From CAVZLD01 sp964522605 (lineage in GTDB: Bacteria > Planctomycetota > Planctomycetia > Pirellulales > Pirellulaceae), in the NCBI GenBank assembly GCA_964522605.1, contig CAZFWV010000080.1, positions 1 to 23,080 of the forward strand: DNA of 23,080 nt. Direction: 5' to 3'. The translations under genes were made by a program, and so were the position numbers. Below are positions 14,672-21,983 of this stretch, one piece after another; the stretch's first letter is position 1; each line of letters opens with the position of its first letter. A model generated the notes under the pieces. That model did not search any database and had not been told where the DNA came from. It saw only the letters and a list, made by a program, of their open reading frames with translations.

Positions 14672-16834
14672 ATGACAGACAACAGGCAAATCAGGATCTG
14701 GGGTTTCATCATTGCACTGCACGCTCTCCAGCTGACGGCGGCGAACAGCGCAGAGCATGAAAAGATGCGAGACGAGTCCCTGATGCAGGGGCAAACCAAG
14801 AATCAGTACGTCCCCTACTCCCGCGTAACAAAGATCCCCGAAGGAATATCTTGGCCTGCGGGGCAGGCGCTTCCAACCTTTGCTACGCCAGCTGCAACAC
14901 TGGATACCCTGGAAGTCCAGGTGCTCTCCCCAGACGAACAAATTACGTTCTCCGCCCTGCAAGGCCAAGTCAATAGGAAGCGACCTCGGATCTACCTGTT
15001 GGACGCTCGTTCGGATGAGGGACGCGACACGTGGGCAAACACGGCAACCATCGGCATCGAATCGCGGGAGTTTTTGGGGAATGAAGAGAAATTCGATTTG
15101 GTTGCCAAGTACCAGGAGGAAATTGAAGGAGTCGTTCTCTACGATCCGACGCGAAGCCCCCACTACCGGAACCTGGCTGGAACAGTCGCCGGGCTGAAAC
15201 GCGCGATCCCCGTGACGGCCGAGGTCCAACTTCGCTTGCAGGAGCAGGGGATTGATCTTCCGGTCGTCGCGGACCTGACTGAGCTGAATTTCTCATCTCC
15301 GATCGAGATCTATCGTTACCTGCAAGACAATTATTGGAACCAATGCGAGAAGCGGCTTATGGTCAGCGCTCGTCCGAGCGGTCGCGGTGGCGATTATCAC
15401 CATACGCGCGATCTTGCGGCGGCGTGTGGAGCGGCTGTGGTTTGGCTGGATTCTCGGATCCCGGAGGAAAGGGCTTTGATGAGAGAATTCCTCGGCGACA
15501 TGACACCCGGTAATGCCGTCGTGCTGGGTTGGTATTCCACAGAACGTTCAGGAATTACCACGGCTTCCGAATTTGGAATCGGGACCCTGCCAGCGGACCA
15601 TTATATGAGCGCCAGCGTTTATTCGGGGACCGATCATCGTATCCAGATTCCAGCGGTTCCCAAGAAGCCTGAGTTGGAGAACAAAGTCTATATCGCGATC
15701 TTCATCAGCGATGGCGACAACATTCAGTATACGCAGCGGGCGATGAGGCGAATCTGGGATCAACACGCCCGCAGTCGAGGTAACGTCGCCATGAATTGGA
15801 CCATCGCACCCGGACTTGTTGATATCGGTCCGGGGATCCTGAACTACTACTATACCACGGCGACACCGAACGACTGCTTTGTCACGGGACCGTCCGGAAT
15901 GGGCTATCTGATGCCGTTCAACACCTTGGAGGAGCCAGGAGCTCCTGTTGGACTCTATCTGGCCGACGAAGACAAGATGGACGCCTATTGCCGGCTAACG
16001 GAAACATACTTGCAGCGATCAGGAATCAGGGTCGTGACAATCTGGGATCATGCGACGCCCATGCAGCGCGCTTCGTATGAGAAGCATTGTCGCAATCTCT
16101 ACGGCGCAACGGTGCAAAACTTCAAAGATGTTCCATCCGTGGAGGGTAGTGTCGAGAACCAGCGTGTTCGATTCGACAAGCTGGTGATTCCTTATGTTGG
16201 ATCCTACGATCACATCCGCAGTTCGATCGACAAGGAGCTGCGTCGGTGGGATGGAGACGCACCACGATTCCTCGCATATCAGGTGAGCATTTGGGGAGAA
16301 ATGAAGCCGGATCGAATCGTCGAACTGGAGCAGGATGTCACGAGCGCATTCCCGGACAGGGTGCGGTTTGTGAGAGCAGATCACTACTTCAACCTGCACA
16401 ATGAAGCCAACGGTTTGCCGTTCAACCTTGCCATCTCTCCCCAGACCTCAGTCAGGGACGCTCAGTCTTCCGAAACCGCAAAGTTCGTGATCGATGGGAC
16501 GCCGACCACGTTGTGGACTTCTTCCGAACGAGATCAACAATGGCTGGAGTTCGATTTTGGTGAAACGTATCGAATCACCCGATATGTGATCCGGCATGCC
16601 GGTGAGCATGGAATGGATCCGGATTACAATACGCAGGACTTCAGCGTACAGGTGAGTCGTGACGCAGCATCCTGGAAGATGGTCGATCTGTTCCGTGGGA
16701 ACACGAGCAATGTGACCGATGTCAATCTTCGTCCGGTCACCGCGAGGTATCTCAGGGTTGTCGTCGATGATGCGGGCTGTGACTCGACGGCTCGAATCGC
16801 GGAGGTAGAGATCTTCGGAGCGGCCGATCGCTGA
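14672..16834 (+). CDS. Secreted GxGYxYP-family protein with F5/8 type C domain
   Basis: A 720-residue protein. A short signal peptide (residues 1-27, core IWGFIIALHALQL) is followed by a large region matching the GxGYxYP putative glycoside-hydrolase family. Visible features are IFISDGDNIQY (about 346-356), MNWTIAPGLVDIGPGILNYY (about 374-393) and the name-giving motif, here GMGYLMP (about 409-415), so the second Tyr is Met. Residues 585-720 form a discoidin (F5/8 type C) domain (DGTPTTLWTS, WLEFDFGE, ARYLRVVVDD) that usually binds glycans. The open frame extends back to 14474, but ATG 14672 has GGAGAGG just upstream and yields the signal peptide. A role in extracellular carbohydrate breakdown is likely from the domain pairing; no activity is established for the family that I can cite. 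Confidence 0.82.
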   Translation: MTDNRQIRIWGFIIALHALQLTAANSAEHEKMRDESLMQGQTKNQYVPYSRVTKIPEGISWPAGQALPTFATPAATLDTLEVQVLSPDEQITFSALQGQVNRKRPRIYLLDARSDEGRDTWANTATIGIESREFLGNEEKFDLVAKYQEEIEGVVLYDPTRSPHYRNLAGTVAGLKRAIPVTAEVQLRLQEQGIDLPVVADLTELNFSSPIEIYRYLQDNYWNQCEKRLMVSARPSGRGGDYHHTRDLAAACGAAVVWLDSRIPEERALMREFLGDMTPGNAVVLGWYSTERSGITTASEFGIGTLPADHYMSASVYSGTDHRIQIPAVPKKPELENKVYIAIFISDGDNIQYTQRAMRRIWDQHARSRGNVAMNWTIAPGLVDIGPGILNYYYTTATPNDCFVTGPSGMGYLMPFNTLEEPGAPVGLYLADEDKMDAYCRLTETYLQRSGIRVVTIWDHATPMQRASYEKHCRNLYGATVQNFKDVPSVEGSVENQRVRFDKLVIPYVGSYDHIRSSIDKELRRWDGDAPRFLAYQVSIWGEMKPDRIVELEQDVTSAFPDRVRFVRADHYFNLHNEANGLPFNLAISPQTSVRDAQSSETAKFVIDGTPTTLWTSSERDQQWLEFDFGETYRITRYVIRHAGEHGMDPDYNTQDFSVQVSRDAASWKMVDLFRGNTSNVTDVNLRPVTARYLRVVVDDAGCDSTARIAEVEIFGAADR

Positions 16835-16981
16835 GAATCAGGCCCGTTCGTCGCCTGCCTTGCAGGTAGGGGTTTCGGAGCGGGGCAAAGCCTGCCGACA
16901 CGTCCAGTTTTCAAGCTCGATCCATATCGCGACCACCGAGCAACCGAACAAGAGGGTCGCGAAGATGCGGCAGTCGCAGCA

Positions 16982-17012
16982 TGCACGCGACAGTCAATGA
17001 CCGTCGCGTGCA
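16982..17012. terminator. Inverted repeat between convergent genes, possible terminator
   Basis: A perfect 10-bp inverted repeat, TGCACGCGAC (16982-16991) and GTCGCGTGCA (17003-17012), with an 11-base loop, lies 20 bases past the stop of the PEP-CTERM gene and about 150 bases past the GxGYxYP gene. The location between converging genes suits transcription termination. There is no T-tract on either side, so it is not a canonical intrinsic terminator. Confidence 0.4.
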
Positions 17013-17031
17013 AACTGTTCCAATGCCGCCC

Positions 17032-17745
17032 TCATTTCCTGCGACGAAACGCCGTGACTGAGAACAGGCCAAGCAGAGCGAGCGTTATCGACGAAGGCTC
17101 GGGAATGACCGTGATGACCGAACCGTTGGCACCATCGCTCGCGATCGCTACGTTGACTCCCTCAACGGCCGGGGCTCCCAGCACGAAGGTTTTCGAGAGG
17201 TGCTCAGTCCGATACGCGTCCGGCGTCTCGGCCAGAAACGCGAGAACGGCACCGGGGGTCAGGTCGATGGTCGAGAGGTTAATCGGATTTCCACCGCCTC
17301 CAAACGTCGCAGTGCTTGTTCCGTCAATTTTGACTTTGACGTCATTGACTACAAAGAAGGGATCGAATTGCCCTCCGCCGATTACCTCAACCGTCGGGCC
17401 GTTTGTCGTTCCGGGTGCTCCGCCTACGCCATCGTTACCCGCAACTGTAAGGGTCGTACCATTGAGCGTTAAGACTTTCCCATCGTCGAGCTGAAAACGC
17501 TGTTGACCCGGCAACTCGGGGATGAAGGGGTCATTCACGAACGGCCCCGGACCGATCACTGCATCATCCGCGATCGTCACGTCCGGGTCGATCAACGTGA
17601 CCGACGAATTCGTCAGGTTCCAGTTGGCTTCGTCAAAGATGTCGTTGCTGACATCCCCGACCCAAACGATCTGCGCCTGCGCCGACATCGCAAAAGCTGC
17701 GCACAACCCGAGAGCCAAGACAGTGTAAATACGCTTGTAGTTCAT
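17032..17745 (-). CDS. PEP-CTERM sorting-domain surface protein
   Basis: A 237-residue exported protein. The signal peptide (MNYKRIYTVLALGLCAAFA, cleavage after AQA near 24) is followed by a Gly/Asn/Asp/Thr-rich beta-strand region beginning WVGDVSNDIFDEANWN, which resembles the first strand of autotransporter-type beta-solenoid repeats. The C-terminus is a complete PEP-CTERM tripartite signal: IPEPSS, a hydrophobic helix, and the basic tail RRRK as the last residues (about 213-237). Such proteins are cleaved and anchored or released by an exosortase; no exosortase gene is present here. The frame extends to a TTG at 17790, but ATG 17745 gives the standard signal peptide; its ribosome site is poor (a G-run about 12 bases upstream). 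The family is tied to exopolysaccharide production and biofilm surfaces, fitting the locus upstream. Confidence 0.88.
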   Translation of the reverse strand: MNYKRIYTVLALGLCAAFAMSAQAQIVWVGDVSNDIFDEANWNLTNSSVTLIDPDVTIADDAVIGPGPFVNDPFIPELPGQQRFQLDDGKVLTLNGTTLTVAGNDGVGGAPGTTNGPTVEVIGGGQFDPFFVVNDVKVKIDGTSTATFGGGGNPINLSTIDLTPGAVLAFLAETPDAYRTEHLSKTFVLGAPAVEGVNVAIASDGANGSVITVIPEPSSITLALLGLFSVTAFRRRK

Positions 17746-17775
17746 TCGATGTCGACCCCCCACATTCACGGTGCA

Positions 17776-17781
17776 ATTATC
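17776..17781 (-). promoter_or_regulatory. Possible -10 element for the PEP-CTERM gene
   Basis: Read on the - strand this is GATAAT, five of six matches to TATAAT, and would place a start near 17768, about 23 bases ahead of the ATG at 17745. No good -35 is seen at 16-18 bases, so only the -10 is offered. Confidence 0.2.
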
Positions 17782-18470
17782 ATGAGTCAATAAGGACGAT
17801 CTAACCCGTCACCAACAATCCGCGCGATGGCTCGGCAGTTTACGGACCGCTTGTGCTTCTTCAGCAATGGCCCTGATCCCGTAGCCTTGCGGACCTCGGC
17901 TCGATGATAGGGGAAAGCGACGCTGTGTCAACTATTTTTCAGAATGCGGCCGCGCCTGTAAAAATGCCTTAACGCCAGGCCGTGCAGGGGCAGGAGGCCC
18001 TCGCACAGCATGTTCCTTCGGTGTCCTCCTCTCGATTTCCGTGCTACAAGAGCGAGTCCATTGGCCAACGACCAATGTCATCGTCGGCTGGGTCGTTACG
18101 CACAAGTCGAACGGGATCGACGATTGGGAAGAGGAACCGTGGATCGAACGGATGAAACGGATGCCCGCGGCTCGGTCTGTGTCGAGCCGTCCCCGCCGTC
18201 AAGTTCGTGGCTGTGGGCGAGTGTTGGAGCTCGGGCGTTCGTGATGCGGTGCGGAATCGCATCGAGATCGATCCCCTTGGTAATTGTCGCCAGCTTCCGG
18301 TCATCGGTCGAACCGAAGGAACGGCAAAGTGCTGCGACACGTCTCGCTGCTCGTCGGCCCTGCGTTCGATTTCCTCGAGTCTCCGTGTTCATTCTGTCGA
18401 GGGTTCACGGTCTCTCAACCCTGTCCTGGAAGTCGTGACGTCTGCGGCTCCGCGCCGACTCCGTTGATCA

Positions 18471-18497
18471 CCGTTGATGCGGAAGATCGATCAACGG
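18471..18497. repeat. Short inverted repeat upstream of the isomerase operon
   Basis: CCGTTGAT (18471-18478) and ATCAACGG (18490-18497) form a perfect 8-bp inverted repeat with an 11-base gap. A direct copy, CCGTTGATCA, sits immediately before it at 18461-18470, so the half-site occurs three times in 37 bases. About 200 bases upstream of the isomerase start, this could be a regulator binding site, but no regulator gene is nearby. Confidence 0.35.
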
Positions 18498-18696
18498 TCT
18501 GACTAATTCCAGTTCCCAAACGGATCTGCCGATCGATGGGGAGATCTGACCCGCGGACCGCGTAGGACAGTTCGATTCTGAGAAGCCATATATCCAGCGG
18601 CGTTGATCCGAAATACAATCCGAGAACATGCGGTTTGAGAAACCTGAAGCAACTGCCAATCTCAATTGACTCAACGGAAAAAAAGGACTCACGACG

Positions 18697-19833
18697 ATGA
18701 ATAATCCCATCTGGGTCATGACATCAGCCTTTCCTCGCTACTCGCTTGACCAAGTGATCGAATACACCAAGAAGATAGGTGCCCAGGGCATGGAGCTCTG
18801 TGTGTTTCGGCAAGACGGCACCCGAACCGATCACATCGCGACTCACCTGGATTATGACCAGTTTGGTCCCGATCAAGCGCGGCAGCTGATCGAACGGTGC
18901 AACCACGAAGGGCTGCGGTTCTCGGTCGGTGCTTACGAAAACCTGATCGGCGGCGATCCGGCTCAGCGGATCAAAAACCAGGACCACCTACTGAAATTGA
19001 TCCGCATCGCCCACCTTTGCGGTGGAGATGCCAACGATGTGAAGGTTGGGACGTTTGTCGGTTACAACCATGAACTTGGAATCCAGGATGGCGGCTTCGA
19101 GAAGAATCTCGAGGAATACGCCCGAGTTTTTGGGCCGATCGTCCAATATGCGGCCGACCTTGGCGTCACGGTTCTCTACGAGAATTGTCCGATGGAAGGT
19201 TGGTGTTCGGCAACGTCTCCCACGACCTACAACAATCTGCCTGGCTGTTTGGCTGCTCGCAAACTCATGTATGCGTTGATTCCGAGCCCCGCTCATGGCG
19301 AGACGTATGATCCGTCACATGATGTCTGGCAGAATATCGATCCGAGTGACGTTATTCGTGTCTCCGACATGAATCGGATTCATCGCGTGCACGTGAAAGG
19401 GACTCGCAATCTTCGCTCCCCGGGGCGCGTTCACTGGGGAGCGCTCTACCCGATGCAGGCCGTGCGGGCGGAGTTGGCGGAGCGGGCGTCCGTACCGGTT
19501 CCCGCCCACGAATGGGACCGTCATCATTACGAACCCATGTTGCCGGGTTTCGGCGGCAACGACAGTATGGACTGGCGAGGTTTTCTGGAAACGCTGATGG
19601 AACGCGGCTTTGAAAGACCGTTTGTGATCGAGAATGAGGCGGATAACTCAGCCCATACAGGGAACCTAGGCGCCACCCTGCAGGGATTCCAGGCCGCCGT
19701 GCTCTGTTTGGCTCCAGTCGTTTGGCCGTTGGTCTCCGACGTGGGCTACCAGCTGGATCAATCGAAATGGCCACCTTTGGCTACACCGGACACCAAAGAT
19801 ATTCCTGTCAGGTCGATGACGGAACTTGTGTGA
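18697..19833 (+). CDS. Sugar phosphate isomerase/epimerase-like TIM-barrel protein
   Basis: A 378-residue protein of the xylose isomerase-like/AP endonuclease 2 TIM-barrel superfamily, somewhat longer than the usual 270-300 residues. The barrel signatures are visible: an early IGAQGMELCVF strand, EGLRFSVGAYENL, LGVTVLYENCPMEGW (metal-ligand Glu), IHRVHVKGTR and PFVIENEAD near the end. Members isomerise or epimerise ketoses, keto-inositols and related compounds using a divalent metal. No signal peptide is seen, so it is cytoplasmic. ATG 18697 follows AAAAAAAGGA with suitable spacing. It opens a probable three-gene operon with the esterase (96 bp later) and the MtrH homologue. The actual substrate cannot be named. 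Confidence 0.82.
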   Translation: MNNPIWVMTSAFPRYSLDQVIEYTKKIGAQGMELCVFRQDGTRTDHIATHLDYDQFGPDQARQLIERCNHEGLRFSVGAYENLIGGDPAQRIKNQDHLLKLIRIAHLCGGDANDVKVGTFVGYNHELGIQDGGFEKNLEEYARVFGPIVQYAADLGVTVLYENCPMEGWCSATSPTTYNNLPGCLAARKLMYALIPSPAHGETYDPSHDVWQNIDPSDVIRVSDMNRIHRVHVKGTRNLRSPGRVHWGALYPMQAVRAELAERASVPVPAHEWDRHHYEPMLPGFGGNDSMDWRGFLETLMERGFERPFVIENEADNSAHTGNLGATLQGFQAAVLCLAPVVWPLVSDVGYQLDQSKWPPLATPDTKDIPVRSMTELV

Positions 19834-19929
19834 TCGGGTGAAACCGGAATGGTCGAAAGCCCCAGCCGGACGGCCCAGGGAAATTTTCATCGATTACTCA
19901 GGCCCTGTTCGCCGTGCAGGAGGTCTCTC

Positions 19930-21021
19930 GTGACTTCACGCCACCGATCTCGATTCTTGTTGGTTCTTGCTGCGACGGCGGTGTTCGTTCTGCCGGCCTT
20001 TGCCGCCCACGTTCCGGATCAACTAGCCGATCCGGACGGCAAGCCGGCTGACCTGAGCAAACCGGTGAAGGTTTTCATCCTTCTTGGGCAATCAAACATG
20101 CTGGGCTTTGGCCGGGTCGGTCCTGCCGACACGCTCGGGACGCTCGAATACCTGATTCAGCGGAAGGGCAAATATCCGCATCTTGTGGATCAGGATGGAA
20201 AATGGACCGAGCGAAAGGATGTGCGCTACGTTCACGTGATGGACAAGCGAGGCGTCGATTTTCGAGACCTCGAACAATTCAACGTATTGAAGAACGGGTG
20301 GCTTACGGTGACGGGAAACTTCGGTCCCGAACTCCAGTTTGGCCACATCATGGGCGAGGTGTTTGACGAGCCGGTGCTGATTCTCAAAGCCTGTATCGGC
20401 AATCGAAGCCTGGGGTGGGATTTGCTTCCTCCCGGCAGCGAGCGTTACGTGTTCGAGGGCACGACGTATGCGGGCTACAAGGATACGCCCGGATCATGGG
20501 TTGAGGGCGAACCCAAGAAGGATGTCCCTTGGTACGCTGGCAGACAGTACGATGCCGACACGAGCCACGCAAAGGCCGTTTTGCAGAACCTAGATCAGTA
20601 TTATCCCGAGGCGAACGAATACGAAGTCGTGGGCTTTGTGTTCTGGCAGGGTCACAAGGATCAGAATGCTGCCCATGCGAGCCGCTATGAACAGAATCTC
20701 GTTCATTTCATTAAGATGCTTCGCAGGGATTTCGACGCGCCGGATGCCAAGTTCGTGTTGGCAACGATTGCTTTTGGTGGAGATCAGCTCAGTGGACATG
20801 GGTTGACCGTCTGTAATGCACAGTTGGCCGTGGACGGCAACACGGGCAAGTATCCTGAGTTCAAGGGAAACGTAAAGACGATCGACGCCCGGCCTTTCTG
20901 GCGCGACAAGGAAGTATCTCCCAGCGGTCAGGGGCACCACTACAACCACAATGCCGAGACCTATATGGAGGTCGGTGATGCCTTGGGCTGGGCCATGGTG
21001 GAGCTGCTGAAAGAGAAATGA
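19930..21021 (+). CDS. Secreted SASA-domain carbohydrate esterase (sialate O-acetylesterase-like)
   Basis: A 363-residue exported SGNH-type hydrolase. The frame opens at 19849, but GTG 19930 is chosen: AGGAGG lies 6 bases upstream and the product starts with a clean signal peptide (core LLVLAATAVFVLPAFA, cleavage near 25). The nucleophile motif is LLGQSNMLGFGR with Ser55, followed by FGPELQFGHIM and FVFWQGHKDQ (237-246), where family members often have WQGE; GQGHHYNHNAE near residue 333 may supply the catalytic His. The family removes acetyl or similar groups from sugars, including acetylxylan and sialic acids. Placement between a sugar isomerase-like gene and an MtrH homologue suggests deacylation of an imported or surface-bound carbohydrate. 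Confidence 0.82.
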   Translation: MTSRHRSRFLLVLAATAVFVLPAFAAHVPDQLADPDGKPADLSKPVKVFILLGQSNMLGFGRVGPADTLGTLEYLIQRKGKYPHLVDQDGKWTERKDVRYVHVMDKRGVDFRDLEQFNVLKNGWLTVTGNFGPELQFGHIMGEVFDEPVLILKACIGNRSLGWDLLPPGSERYVFEGTTYAGYKDTPGSWVEGEPKKDVPWYAGRQYDADTSHAKAVLQNLDQYYPEANEYEVVGFVFWQGHKDQNAAHASRYEQNLVHFIKMLRRDFDAPDAKFVLATIAFGGDQLSGHGLTVCNAQLAVDGNTGKYPEFKGNVKTIDARPFWRDKEVSPSGQGHHYNHNAETYMEVGDALGWAMVELLKEK

Positions 21022-21055
21022 ACGCTCGATCATTTTCTGACGGAGGAGGATCGCC

Positions 21056-21982
21056 ATGAATTCCAGTCACGCAAAAGACGATTGGTTGGAATATCCATCA
21101 GCACAGCAGACATTTCAGATTGGCGACATCTGCGTCGGAGGCCAGCCAGGTGTGCGACCCGTCGTGTTGATCGGCAGCATGTTTTATCACGGACAGAAGG
21201 TGTTGATCGACGAGGATCGGGGCGAATTCGATCGTGATGCGGCCGAACGACTGATCCGCGAACAAGAGGATTATGCCCAGCGAACGGGAAACCCTTGCAT
21301 GTTGGATGTCGTGGGAGCGACCCCGGAGGCGTTGCAGAAGCATTTGGCGTTCGCTGCCGAAGTGACTCGGATGCCGCTCCTGATTGACGGCACCACTGCC
21401 GATGTTCGCCTCGCAGGAATTCAGTATGCGGCCGAGGCGGGCTTCGTAGAGCGAGGTGTTTACAACTCGATCCAACCCGAAATCAGTGACGAGGAACTGC
21501 GGTCAATCCAGGATGCGGGAATTACAAGCGGCATCCTACTGACGTACTACATGAAGAATTTCACAGCCGAAGGCCGTATCGAATGCGTCCACGAGTTGCT
21601 TCCCCGGCTGCAGCAGGCAGGTATCCAACGGCTGATGATTGACACGTGTGTCCTGGACCTTGCCACCTTGGGCAGTGCTTGTCAGGCGCTCGTGACGCTG
21701 AAGAAAGAAACGGGGCTACCGGTGGGAGGCGGAGTTCATAACGCCGTGGCCATGTGGAAGGGATTGAAGAAGAAGATGGGGGAGCATGCCTACCAACCCT
21801 GCATCGCCGCTGCTGCCGCTGCGGCGGTGGCCCTCGGCGCCGATTTCATTCTGTATGGACCGGTCGAGGATGCCAAGCACGTGTTTCCTGCCGTGGCGAT
21901 GGCCGACACCGCGCTCAGTCAGGTGATGATGGAACGCGGGGTCCGACCGGAAAAGACGCATCCCCGTTACCGGATCGGCTGA
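21056..21982 (+). CDS. mtrH: MtrH-family pterin methyltransferase
   Basis: A 308-residue soluble TIM-barrel protein homologous to subunit H of tetrahydromethanopterin S-methyltransferase, which moves a methyl group between a corrinoid and H4MPT (or H4F). Family hallmarks are VLIGSMFYHGQK (37-48), the acidic GEFDRDAAE (56-64), TGNPCMLDVVG (77-87), PLLIDGTTADVR (107-118), GVYNSIQ (134-140) and GADFILYGP near the C-terminus. Length matches the archaeal subunit. No other Mtr subunit or corrinoid-binding protein is in the window, so it is not part of the archaeal membrane complex; stand-alone bacterial homologues are thought to act with corrinoid proteins in methyl catabolism. A very strong ribosome site (GGAGGAGG) precedes ATG 21056, 34 bp after the esterase. 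Planctomycetes are known to carry H4MPT-linked C1 genes. The methyl donor here is unknown. Confidence 0.88.
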   Translation: MNSSHAKDDWLEYPSAQQTFQIGDICVGGQPGVRPVVLIGSMFYHGQKVLIDEDRGEFDRDAAERLIREQEDYAQRTGNPCMLDVVGATPEALQKHLAFAAEVTRMPLLIDGTTADVRLAGIQYAAEAGFVERGVYNSIQPEISDEELRSIQDAGITSGILLTYYMKNFTAEGRIECVHELLPRLQQAGIQRLMIDTCVLDLATLGSACQALVTLKKETGLPVGGGVHNAVAMWKGLKKKMGEHAYQPCIAAAAAAAVALGADFILYGPVEDAKHVFPAVAMADTALSQVMMERGVRPEKTHPRYRIG

Positions 21983-21983
21983 A

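Larger units (their letters stand above)
17746..18696. other. Long intergenic region, no supported gene
   Basis: About 950 bp without a convincing gene. ORFs of 67-142 codons overlap one another in several frames on both strands between 18010 and 18500; their products are Arg/Ser/Pro-rich with no recognised domain, as expected for chance frames or a decayed gene. A poorly matched promoter may serve the PEP-CTERM gene (see 17776-17781). A small inverted repeat lies at 18471-18497. The last 130 bases are more AT-rich and likely contain the promoter of the downstream operon; TACAAT at 18614-18619 is a possible -10, but its -35 partner is poor. Confidence 0.5.

Noticed and set aside
14426..15229. 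267-codon - strand frame spanning the 5' part of the GxGYxYP gene
   Set aside because: Antisense shadow of a supported coding region with signal peptide and family motifs.
19849..19929. ATG at 19849 as start of the esterase
   Set aside because: It would add 27 residues before the signal peptide; the GTG at 19930 has a perfect AGGAGG 6 bases upstream.
21790..21860. Alanine-rich low-complexity run in the MtrH homologue, considered as a repeat expansion
   Set aside because: MtrH family members commonly have an Ala-rich helix before the GADFxLYGP segment, so it is ordinary.
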